Positions 17,696 through 26,504 of a DNA stretch of 26,504 bases are shown piece by piece. Made by a program: the position numbers and the translations under genes. The stretch is taken from assembly GCA_048213135.1 (NCBI GenBank), contig PS015349.1:1-26504 (forward strand). The letters run 5' to 3'. The DNA comes from Reclinomonas americana ATCC 50394. Taxonomy: Eukaryota; Jakobida; Jakobea; Jakobida. The notes under the pieces are model-generated. The model was not told the origin of the DNA. It was given only the letters and a program-made list of their open reading frames with translations, and did not search any database. Positions within the stretch are counted from its first letter, which is position 1; the number at the start of each line of letters is the position of its first letter.

Positions 17696-19751
17696 CCCAT
17701 CAACACCAGCGACTGGCTGCTGGTGAGCGCGGACAGCGTGTGTCTGCAATCCCCGCGATTTGGCGCCTTGCAAGTATTCGTGGAGAACGATGCAGTGTTG
17801 TTGTATGACGGAAGCACTTGTGGCGTGACACTGCAGCAGTTGCCGCATTTTGACTTGGNNNNNNNNNNNNNNNNNNNNNNNNNNNNNNNNNNNNNNNNNN
17901 NNNNNNNNNNNNNNNNNNNNNNNNNNNNNNNNNNNNNNNNNNNNNNNNNNNNNNNNNNNNNNNNNNNNNNNNNNNNNNNNNNNNNNNNNNNNNNNNNNNN
18001 NNNNNNNNNNNNNNNNNNNNNNNNNNNNNNNNNNNNNNNNNNNNNNNNNNNNNNNNNNNNNNNNNNNNNNNNNNNNNNNNNNNNNNNNNNNNNNNNNNNN
18101 NNNNNNNNNNNNNNNNNNNNNNNNNNNNNNNNNNNNNNNNNNNNNNNNNNNNNNNNNNNNNNNNNNNNNNNNNNNNNNNNNNNNNNNNNNNNNNNNNNNN
18201 NNNNNNNNNNNNNNNNNNNNNNNNNNNNNNNNNNNNNNNNNNNNNNNNGTGTGTGTGAGGCGATATGATGTGCTCGTCTCCCGGATCACTGACGCTTAGA
18301 AGTGCAGCCTGCCGACTTTTGTGTCGCGGCACCGATTCGGGCGCCTCGCAATCGACCGCACGAGTTGGGTACGCCTGTCATCACCATGGACGATGGTCGA
18401 GTCATGTGTCACGACAAAAGTGGTCCTGTGCTCTCCTTTGTGGCCACGGTGCACAATGCGGTGCGTGAGGTGACTGCAAAGGGAAGAGAGAGGAGCCTCT
18501 CCTCATACCATGTTCCTCCCGCTCGCAGCTGGTGACACCAGATGGAAAGGTGTTCACTCGACAGCACATGTGGGTGTCGCATCGGCTGGATGGGGTCGAT
18601 CGTGATGCATCGTACTCGTGGAAGACCAGCGAATCAGTGCTGCTCGTCGACACGTTGGTATCATTGGTCCAGCATCACGGCGACGCATTCTATCACCTGC
18701 TGGGAGAGGTGCTGCCACGCTTCGTGCAAGTGTGGAACGTGGTGCGGGAGCAGGAACCGCATGCCCTGCTCCTCGTGCGAGACAATGCGTATGGATCGCA
18801 TGTGGTGTATGACTATTTCGCACTGCTGGGTATTGGCAGGGAACGGGTGCGATGTGGTGTGTATGGCCTGTTTTTTTACGTCGGAAAGCTCATTCTGGTT
18901 GTCGCAGATCCTTCTGAATCCCCCCACAGTGTTGGCGCGGCGAGTGCTTGTTGCGCAGGGCGTGCGAGGAGGCGCCGCACAGCCTGCGTTGTTGCATGAA
19001 ATGTCTCGCGTGTTTCACTCGCTGCATGGCGTGGCTTTGCGTGCGCAGGTTCAGGAATTTCGAAGCAGTTGCGCATCCTGAGCTTTGCTTGTTCGCCAGT
19101 GGGCAAGGTCTCATCTTCACCACAGAGCATGACGAGGAGTGGCGCGAATCTGCTGTCCACAATGGTCGTCCTCGACTGTACGTACTGGTCATCCAACGAC
19201 CGGGCACTCGAACCCTGACCACGATGGAGAGGGCATGTACTTCTTCTCGCACTTATGCCTTCGTTGTCTCTGACGATTCTTTGTGTGTGGCACAGGTCCT
19301 GTCACTCATTGGCGAAGAATTCCCGCACTGGCATGTCTCCTCGTTCGACACCACTCGATCGGCACTGCACAGCGTGGCACAGTTTGCTCGCAGCGACATC
19401 GTGCTGGGGCCACACGGAGCGGCCTTTGCGCATCGTGCCTTTGTCGCGCGCCAAGACAATGATGATCGACCGTGCTTTCACGTGGAAGTGCTGCCAGGAA
19501 CTGGGCACACGCCGCCGAAAACGTGGAATCCGGTTGCGTAGCCTTCTGGACGATTGTGTTCTGATTTAGCCGCTCATTGGCGTGTGCAGGTGCATGTGAT
19601 GATGGCCGCGTATCAAGGGTGCAGCACGTATGTGTGGTTTGACGAGAGAGCTGGCCTGCAGGATTCGCTGGTGCTCCCGGTGGCACAGGCACGCTGGCTT
19701 CTTCGTCACTTGGATGGCGTGTCGCGACGCGAGGAGAGGGCTGGTGATTGA
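17696..19751 (+). CDS. GT61-family glycosyltransferase, copy B (5' end missing in gap)
   Basis: Exons 3-9 of the same GT61-type membrane glycosyltransferase as copy A: 17696-17857, 18308-18460, 18529-18846, 18908-19040, 19126-19232, 19296-19532, 19590-19751. All are open and in phase, ending in TGA. The acceptor before exon 5 is a normal CGCAG (18524-18528) and the exon 6/7 junction gives CAG (Gln). Family motifs FYHLLGEVLPRF and SDIVLGPHGAAFAH are intact, as are VLVIQRPGTRT (exon 7) and the C-terminal VHVMMAAYQGC exon. The donor after exon 7 is GC (19233-19234), where copy A has GT. Exon 8 is one codon longer than in copy A. Exons 1-2 are lost in the gap at 17205. This is the copy most likely to be functional. 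Confidence 0.75.
17859..18248. other. Assembly gap (390 N)
   Basis: Falls at the donor of GT61 copy B exon 3. In copy A the corresponding intron is only 62 nt, so the gap is either a real insertion in unit B or an overestimated gap size. Confidence 0.98.
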
Positions 19752-20436
19752 GGAAGTGAAAACCGGGCGTGCATCTGGCGATGTACCTGTGACCCACAGC
19801 GAGCCCGGGTGGCTTGCAAAATTGGTGCAGCACTGACTTGTCGAGGGTGGGTAACGGCAAGGATTGACATCCCGACAACCAAGTGCTCGAGGCGAAGTCG
19901 TCGAGTGTACTGATGACGCTGCTGGCCAGGTAAGTCGGAATCATGGGCACGGGAGAAAGCCGTTACGTTCTTCGTTCTGAGAAGAATATCGGCCTTGCTT
20001 GCATGTCGCCGGTGCCACGCAAGCATTAAGCAGGGCACACGACAGCTCGAAAGGACCGCGCGCTGTCCAAAGGCAAACAGTCAAGTACCTACCAGTTGAA
20101 GAACTATTTCCCGAATTCGATGTGCCGTGTACGATCGCAGAAAACGCTATGCGTCTATGCAAGTGCTTCAAATCCACTGGTCAACCACGCTTATGCGGTG
20201 AAGATCGCAGTTCTTGACTTGTTCGGAGCTCCGAGAGCGAACACGCACGCATAAGTAAACCTGCTGCTGCCTCAAGATTGGTGTTTGTGTTGATGTTTTG
20301 GATACGGTTGAACTTGGTCATCAAGACGGCTGTTGCTTGTTTGTTGGTAAATGATTTTGTTGTTGTTGTCTCTCACGGCCAACGAGCAAACGACGTGACT
20401 GACATCGGATCGCAAATAACTACTTCACATCAATGA
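19752..20436. other. Convergent intergenic region, unit B/C
   Basis: Homologous to 10751-11417, between the stops of GT61 copy B and NB-ARC-TPR copy C. Similarity stays high throughout. It contains short open frames, for example reading KYLPVEELFPEFDVP on the plus strand, but the unit A version differs by indels out of phase, so I do not call a gene. Confidence 0.6.
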
Positions 20437-20439
20437 TCA
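20425..20439 (-). other. Lost CaaX tail of NB-ARC-TPR copy C
   Basis: After the last sense codon (AAA, Lys) the minus strand reads TGA TCA TTG ATG TGA. Copy B reads TGT TCA CTG ATG TAA (CSLM, stop) and copy A TGT TCA CTA TTG TGA (CSLL, stop). A single T-to-A change turned the prenylated cysteine codon into a stop; the rest of the tail is still legible downstream. Confidence 0.85.
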
Positions 20440-23400
20440 TTTGCTTCTCTGCGATCTTCTCTCGGAGGCGGCAACGGCATCATGTGGCTGCTGCTGCTGC
20501 TGCTGTTGCTGCAGTTGTTGTTGTTGTTGTTGCTGCTGCTGTTGCTGATCACGGCGACGTCGACACTCTGCCAACCACTTGAGGGCACCCACCGCAATCT
20601 GATCCTCTTCACCAAGCATCGCTCGCCGACCATCCACACACTCCACCAGCAGTGCCTCTGCCTCGGCCCATAGTTGCAGCTTCGTGAGCAGAACGCCATA
20701 GTTATACATTGTCAACAATGTTCTCCTCTGCCTGTCACCGAGCACCTCTCGTCGTCCCTCCAAGCACTCACGGTACAATTCAGCGGCGTCTGCCAGTGAT
20801 TCTGGGGTGTTTTGCTGCTCGAGAGAACAAGCAAGATTATTCATCGAAGCAAGAGTGTCCGGATGTCGATCTCCCAGTGATACTTGCCTCAAGCGCAAAC
20901 ACTCTCGGTTCAGTTGAACCCTTTCCACCAGGCGACCGAAATCTCGGATACATGTGGCAATATTGTTCATGGAAGACAATGTATGGGGATGCTCAGCTCC
21001 AAGAATCAGTCGTCGCATCTCCCAGCATCGTCTATCAAGTGGCTCAGCCTCAGAATACTGCTGTCGTTGATAGTGGTACTTGGCCTGTCGGAACAGCGTC
21101 CACAGCGAGTCCGGATGACTCTCACCCAGTGTCGCACACTGCCGCTCATGACACTGCACCAGTAGCGGTATATTGAGTGAATGGTAAGCACACCACATCA
21201 AACACCGCAACGCGTCAATCCTGTCCAGCACAGTCATCTCGCCACTGCCATCCCTCTCCCAATCCTCGCACAAATGCCATGCCTGTTGCCACGCAGAATT
21301 ACACTCACCAGACTGACGAAACAACGCAAACAACCACGCTCGACACTTTGTCACCACAATGGCAAACCGTCGTCGTACGTGACTCGATTCAACTCCACCA
21401 GCTACTGGTTCTGCACACACCCTCACACGAACCACAAGCGAAGTGGCAACTGCTTTGTCGAATCCCACCGAAGGCAGACGTTGCATGCCGTATTGCTCAC
21501 TAATCCACTCCACCGCCCCACACTGCACCAACAGTCCATTCACACCAACATTTCTCACCCACATGCCATTGTCCTCACCCAAACGTCGCCACACTGCGTG
21601 CAGTACATCGAGCAAGTCACGCGACACCAGCAGCAATCCGTCACTGTCATTCTGTGGATCAATACCATTCAGGACACAACAAACGAGTCGCAAAATCAGT
21701 TGCTGCGCCCGTGACACTGCATCTCCACACCGTCCCACAATCCACCCAGCAATCTCGTCGTGCACTCGGTACTCCACCACCACACCACTCCCTCCCACCT
21801 GCTCGCCACACAACACGCGAGCCACACTATCTATGCTGCTACTGACACCCACCGTCACCAGAGTCGACATGCACAGACCCTCCAACACATCCTCCACTCC
21901 GCCGTCAACACCACCACCCACCAACTCATTACGGCGTGCACGCACTCGCTGCTCCTCCTCCTCACTTATCTCATCAAACTGCTGTCCCTCACCAACCATC
22001 TCAGGCGCACGCCTTCGCCTCTCCTGCGCCAGCTCATGCAGACGCAGTCGACGCACACACTGGACCAACTCAACCAGTCGACTTGCCGCTTCCTCATCTT
22101 CACCAACACCATCCACAGCCACTGTCATATCGGGAATCACTCGCAACACACCCAGTGCCACTCGCGCAAGTGCCACTGTCACTGGTAAGCCGAGTTCCTT
22201 GCACGCCGCGATCAGCACCAACAGACGACGTGCAGCTGCCGTCTGCGACATCACATTGCGTTCCAGCAGCTGCGACAGTGCATCGCCACCAATGTCACGC
22301 AGCACCTCCTCCAGTCGCGCTCCCACCAGTTGTGCTGCTGATTGTGACAGCAACCAGCTGCACGATGAACAAGGGAAGAGGAGAGAAGAGTGAGTCTTCC
22401 CATCCGCACCACTCTCACTCACTCACTGCACTCACCCAACACAAGCACTCACTCGCAGTGCGCTCTTCTCCTGCTGTCCACTCTCCAGTGCCTCCACAAT
22501 CCGTCGTCGCACATCCACCGACACCTTGTGAAGCAGTCGCTCCTCCACCAGCTGCACAATGTCCTCGTTCTCCACATTCTCCACTCGCACACACTCCACC
22601 TCCGCTTCGTGCGTCATCGAGTCACGGATCTCATCCGCCACTTGTCCGTATCGACTTGTCACCACCACGATCGGTGCCACCAGTCCATCTGCACACAGAC
22701 ACGCACAAGATGCACATCAAGTCATGATCCAACATCCAAGCAAGGAGAACTCTCTCACATGACACGCACCCTCATCAGCACACTGAACAACACTCCTCAC
22801 TTGCTCCGCAGATCCCACATTGTCCAGCACCATCACCCCACTCGATGCATGTATCAGCTGTCGCAGGAGACGACGTGCTGGCTCCACCTCGCCACTCGTC
22901 AGCAGAGCATCCACTTGACCGGCCATCCTCCGTCCCTCCACTTCGTCCACTCGCATCTGTGCCGTCACAAAGGCACGCAGACACTCGCCGAGAGCACTCT
23001 CCGCCTGCAGCATGTGGCACGGACAAAGAGAGAGAGTTAGAATGACAGGGAGATGAAGCAACATGAATTACAACATGCACGTTCCTCAACACGCCTTCAC
23101 ATGCTCCCTCGCATCACCCACATGACCACGCATCTCCACCGACACGGCCGATCCCTTCCATTGACGAGTGACTTGCAACTCCGTCACTAGCAGCTCAGCG
23201 AGGAACGACTTGCCAGTGCCACCATCGCCCGTCAGCACCACCATGATTGGATGATGCGCTGTGCATGAATCATCCACCACAGACAACATGATAAGACACA
23301 CGAATGTGGAGAGGGAAGAGGAGAAAGAGTAGGAAGCCCCAACCTTCCACAGCATCCACGATGCGCGTGGCGAGTGAGGCTGCCAGTGCGCGCCGACTGG

Positions 23401-24876
23401 GGAAGCGGAATGTGGTCACAGGATTGACGGTGCGGGCAATGAGTGCTGTCTTGCGTGGGTGACTGCTGTCTGGTGCTGTGTGGCAAAGAGAGAGTGAGCA
23501 GAGCAATGCACAATGCAATGAAGATCAACCGCGGAACACACCTGCAGCAGAGGGAGAAGTGGGTGATATGCTTATTGTGTCAAGCCGTTGGTGCACACGC
23601 TCCATCTCACCACGCATCTGATCAATCGCATGCAAGTGAGAAACAGAGAGCCATCTGCAAGTGCCAGCCTCCTCACGCATCCTTACTCAACTTGCTCCAT
23701 GTGTGCTAGCAGCAACGACTGGTCTGCTTGACTCAGTGCACCTGCATTCACACACAACAAAGGCAGCATCAGCTTTCACCTTCAATCAAATCACATACAC
23801 ACAAGCACGAGCCATCTTTCTCCTCCCACTCACCATCACGAGCCTCATTCAGCTGCACCACCAATTCTTCCTCCACATCCCTGCCAACTTGCAGTCGCCG
23901 CACAAGCTGATGCAACTCGCCCTCTCCTCCTCTGTCTCCCAGCAGAGGCACAAAGTGTGCACGAGCTCGTGCGGGACTCGTCTGCTCAAACACCTCCCGC
24001 ATTCGCTCAATCGCATTGCGCTGTGTGACAACGAGAAAGTGAGAGACATGATCCCAGAGAGAGATCACACTCCTCCTCCTCCTTCCATCTCCTTCTCATT
24101 CTCACACACTCACCACATCACCAGCTGGAATCAGACGATCCGGCTCGTCTCTCGGGTGCTCTCGATGACCCGCCAGCAGCAGGATCGAGCAGCACAGCAT
24201 TGCATCAAACGAGCAGCAGTCGTGCAGCTGGCCTCGCTGGTGCCACTCGTGCACCGTCTGCTGCTCCTTCTCGCTCAACTGGACACACATGTCCACTCCG
24301 TCTGGCATAGTGCTGCATGTGGGGAAAGGCACAATGAAAGAGAATGCTGGTGAGTGAGGGAGGTGAGTGACAAGAAAGAGGGGGGATTCATCAGGGATAG
24401 AATGTGGAGACGAGTGGTGAGACGATGAAGAGAGGGAGAGCATGGAGAAAGGGATGCCAGTAATCTGCCATTTGCTTGTGGCAATCTTTTCTCTTCTCTC
24501 ATTCTCTTCTCTCATCTGCATCTTGCCATCGTGTGCTTCCCCATCCTTCCCACACACTCACCGCACATCACGCTCACTCGGCGCCTTGCACCACTCGGCG
24601 ATATGATTCACACCGGGATACGAATCGAGAAACGCCGGCAGCACTTGCTCGAGCTTGGATTGCAGAGCGCGGGTGCATGGACGAGATAGGGCTCTGGCAA
24701 GGCGAATCATGCATTCCTCATCACCAGCATCGTGATGATGACTGCATGAGGAGGAGAGAAGGAGAGTGACAGGGAACGAATCAGACACAACGTGAGTATG
24801 ATGCTGATGATGCATCTGACAACAACACAATGAGAGAGACACGCAACTCACGCGGCACTCCACTCCCACTCGCCAT
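20437..24876 (-). CDS. NB-ARC-TPR (NLR-like STAND) protein, copy C, open frame of 1,155 aa
   Basis: The only copy with an unbroken frame. Exons: 24848-24876, 24562-24741, 24114-24312, 23834-24020, 23687-23741, 23542-23654, 23344-23475, 23095-23258, 22770-23004, 22436-22688, 20437-22357. Layout: unassigned N-terminal region (aa 1-298, with a short coiled-coil-like part in exon 6), Walker A GDGGTGKS (309-316), Walker B VMVLDN (D414), VVVTSRY (439-445), GLPV (572-575), an acidic/basic insert (about 600-660), MHD-like VHD (714-716), kinesin-light-chain-type TPRs (about 897-1117) and polyQ (about 1120-1139). This is the architecture of NB-ARC STAND receptors, which oligomerise on ligand sensing; a role in immunity or non-self recognition is inference. 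The donor of exon 8 is GC, not GT. The CaaX cysteine codon is TGA. The start is uncertain: either MASGSGVPR with a weak donor, or an upstream exon. Confidence 0.8.
23655..23686 (-). other. 32-nt intron in NB-ARC-TPR copy C
   Basis: GTAAGG donor, the best consensus of the three copies, and GCACTTGCAG acceptor between exons 5 and 6. Joining gives a Glu codon and continues as WLSVSHLHAIDQM. Confidence 0.78.
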
Positions 24877-25182
24877 GATGATGTGTCACAACAAGAAGAA
24901 CAACAACAGCACACTGACAGATGCACAGGGGAATGACACGCTCTCTCTCTCTCTCAGGCACAGTGAGAAGCGGAGAAATGCAACAACTCTCTCTCTCTTT
25001 CTCTCCTTTCTCTCTTGCTCACACACGGGGAATGATACTGACACAGAACGAGAACAGAGAACACACAAGCTGACTTCTGCTCACAGCAGCAACAGCAACA
25101 GAACTTGTTGCCAACCAAACAAATGAACCACTGAAGTCCAGTCTCTCTTCCCTTCTCCGCTCTCATGAGCCGCGCCACTCAC
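24877..25182. promoter_or_regulatory. Divergent spacer upstream of NB-ARC-TPR copy C
   Basis: About 300 nt between the proposed start codon and the candidate upstream exon. It is similar to 6201-6510 of unit A but with out-of-phase indels, as expected of intron or UTR. It has CT runs at about 24942-24956. It may be the promoter of copy C, or an intron if the upstream exon is real. Confidence 0.4.
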
Positions 25183-25337
25183 GACAGACGATGATGATGA
25201 CGATGATGATGAACCCGAGTCACTGCTGGCACGCAAACGACACATTCGCATGCCCACGCCGCCTCTTCCACCAATGCTTCCCTCGCCTGCTCCCGTGCTG
25301 CTGCCTCCACCGCCAGTGCTGCCTCCAATGGGTTTGT
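25183..25337 (-). CDS. Candidate upstream Gly/Ser-rich exon of NB-ARC-TPR copy C
   Basis: On the minus strand a long CT microsatellite followed by GTGCACACAG makes a strong acceptor, conserved in all three units. It is followed by 155 nt open in unit C and ending at a consensus GTGAGT donor after SSSSV. The translation is KPIGGSTGGGGSSTGAG, then a basic patch (MRMCRLRA) and a Ser run. The unit B fragment next to its gap is also open (KPISGSKGGGG). Unit A has a TGA and a lost donor. If real, the protein has a flexible N-terminal leader and the MASGSG start is wrong. The plus-strand reading (Asp/Glu then Pro-rich) lacks conserved splice sites. Confidence 0.35.
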
Positions 25338-25347
25338 CTGTGTGCAC

Positions 25348-25373
25348 AGAGAGAGAGAGAGAGAGAGAGAGAG
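25348..25373. repeat. GA microsatellite, unit C
   Basis: A (GA)n run homologous to 6665-6694 and 16027-16067. On the minus strand it forms the pyrimidine tract of the candidate upstream exon's acceptor. Confidence 0.9.
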
Positions 25374-25438
25374 CAAGGAAGAAGAGGATGTTGCTCTTTT
25401 TCCTCTGTTCTCTCTCCCCCTCTCTTTCTCTGATACAG

Positions 25439-26353
25439 CCTCGTCGGTGGCATTGTCAGCGCCGCCTGACTCGGCATCTTCTCATGGACGATCCTCTCGA
25501 TGAACCGCGCGATCTTTCAGCGTGCGTTCGAGCTTGGCCGAGTTGGTGATGAGCTTCCCAAAGATCTTCAACCTGCTGATGGACCTGGACGAGGTGCCTG
25601 TGCATCCGCGAGATCAGCAAGCACACACCCGAACTGGCGCAACTGGTGGCGTCTTCGGGTGCTCTCTCGGAGTCATTGTCGACTACGTGGGCGAGACCAA
25701 GGGCAACAACCGCCTGCCGGGCATCATGTGACTCTCGGCTACATTGCCGCCTTCCCCGACGCCCTCGCACAACACGTGACTGCCACTCGGAGAAGGAGGA
25801 TCACCTGCGTATCTGGTCACTGGGTCAGATTAGTCGCCACTCGTTCGAAGCACTCCAAGGCCGTGACCGACGCCGAGGTGTTGCCGCTGCTGCTCGATGC
25901 GTTCCTCGATCCGCAATCGTCGGACGACCTGAAGACCAAGGCCAAGCGCGCACTCAAGTCGGTGGTGCAAAAATGCCTCCACTTGCCGGCGCTGCAACCA
26001 CTGCTCTCGCGCGCTCCCGTCAGCATCCTCACACACGTTACTGGCCAGTACGCCAAGGTGCTGCCGGGCGATCGGACAGCAAGACGAGCGTTTGTGTCGG
26101 ATGGTGGTCTGGAGATGCTGCAGCGCATTTCCGAGCACGCACCCGAGGGCTCTGAGTTGCAGTTTCGTTGCTCTTCCTCACTGCTCTCCCTCAGTCTTTG
26201 CTCGTGTGCTCATGATCATCATGCCCGTGTTACAGAAAGAACATTGACACGATCAACGCATGCTACCCCGACGAGATTGTCAAGTACTACTCACCCGGCT
26301 TCTCCAAGAACTTTGACAAGCTCATTGACAACTACGCACCGCCACTCGAGTAA
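25439..26353 (+). pseudogene. SPAG6: SPAG6/PF16-like armadillo-repeat pseudogene, copy C
   Basis: Third copy of the SPAG6 remnant, ending NACYPDEIVKYYSPGFSKNF and TAA at 26351-26353. It shares the five bases with TGA between the LPGIM and LGYIA codons, and shares the 34-nt and 9-nt deletions with copy B. Additional private changes occur (TCGTTCGAAGCACTCC in the GRHSSEHSKAV region). The middle block LKTKAKRALKSVVQKC to KVLPGD is open and nearly identical to copies A and B. It cannot encode an intact protein. Confidence 0.85.
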
Positions 26354-26504
26354 TGATTACCACGACGACAACAACAGTAGCTTGTTGGTTGTTGTTGTGA
26401 ATGATTGTTTCCTTTTTTCCCGAGAAGTGAAGGCAACGGAGAGTGCACATTGTTTCTGTCTGTGTCCTCTCTCGTGTTTGCTTGTTTTGTTGAAGAAGAT
26501 GTTG
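26354..26504 (+). other. Start of the GT61 5' flank of unit C, cut by the window end
   Basis: Matches 7730-7887 and 17049-17204. By analogy the third GT61 copy should begin just beyond the window end. Confidence 0.6.

Noticed and set aside
1-26504. Alternative genetic code explaining the TAG (copy A) and TGA (copy C)
   Set aside because: The stops seen are TAA or TGA at gene ends (SPAG6 remnants TAA, GT61 copy B TGA, copies A and B of NB-ARC-TPR TGA and TAA). Single point changes in a decaying array are simpler. The possibility was not fully excluded.
1-26504. CRISPR arrays, bacterial operons, tRNA or rRNA genes, transposon ends
   Set aside because: None seen. The repeats are microsatellites or whole-unit tandem copies, and no transposase-like frame or terminal inverted repeat was found by eye.

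Overview
The window is nuclear DNA from a eukaryote. Genes are split by many short GT-AG introns, some only 32 nt, with CT-rich 3' ends. Di-nucleotide microsatellites are frequent and there are six runs of N. A decayed SPAG6/PF16 gene (an axoneme central-pair protein family) suggests an organism that has, or had, a motile flagellum. I cannot name the lineage; a flagellated protist or early-branching fungus or animal relative would fit.

Layout: positions 1-1785 are a unique left flank of low-complexity DNA with one weak exon candidate. From about 1786 to the window end there is a tandem array with a period of about 9-9.6 kb: two full units (A about 1786-11417, B about 11418-20436) and a third cut off by the window end (C from 20437). 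Each unit holds (i) an 11-exon minus-strand gene for an NLR-like STAND protein, with an uncharacterised N-terminal region, a complete NB-ARC motif set, kinesin-light-chain-type TPRs, a polyQ tract and a CaaX box; (ii) a plus-strand SPAG6 pseudogene; (iii) a plus-strand 9-exon GT61-family glycosyltransferase with an N-terminal signal anchor (copies A and B only); and (iv) about 0.7 kb of intergenic DNA between the convergent GT61 and NB-ARC-TPR genes.

The array appears to be in birth-and-death evolution. NB-ARC-TPR copy A has an in-frame TAG, copy B a 2-nt frameshift, and copy C is open over 1,155 codons but has lost the CaaX cysteine to a TGA. The N-terminal and NB-ARC exons are much more alike between copies than the TPR exon, the pattern expected of a diversifying ligand-sensing domain. 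GT61 copy A has a broken splice acceptor; copy B looks sound but its first two exons lie in an assembly gap. All SPAG6 copies share a frameshift, and B and C share further deletions, so B and C are the closer pair.

Functional reading (inference): a tandemly amplified family of possibly prenylated, membrane-attached NB-ARC-TPR receptors that may act in innate immunity or non-self recognition, co-amplified with a Golgi/ER glycosyltransferase. Exon boundaries were set by hand from splice sites, reading phase and agreement between the three copies.
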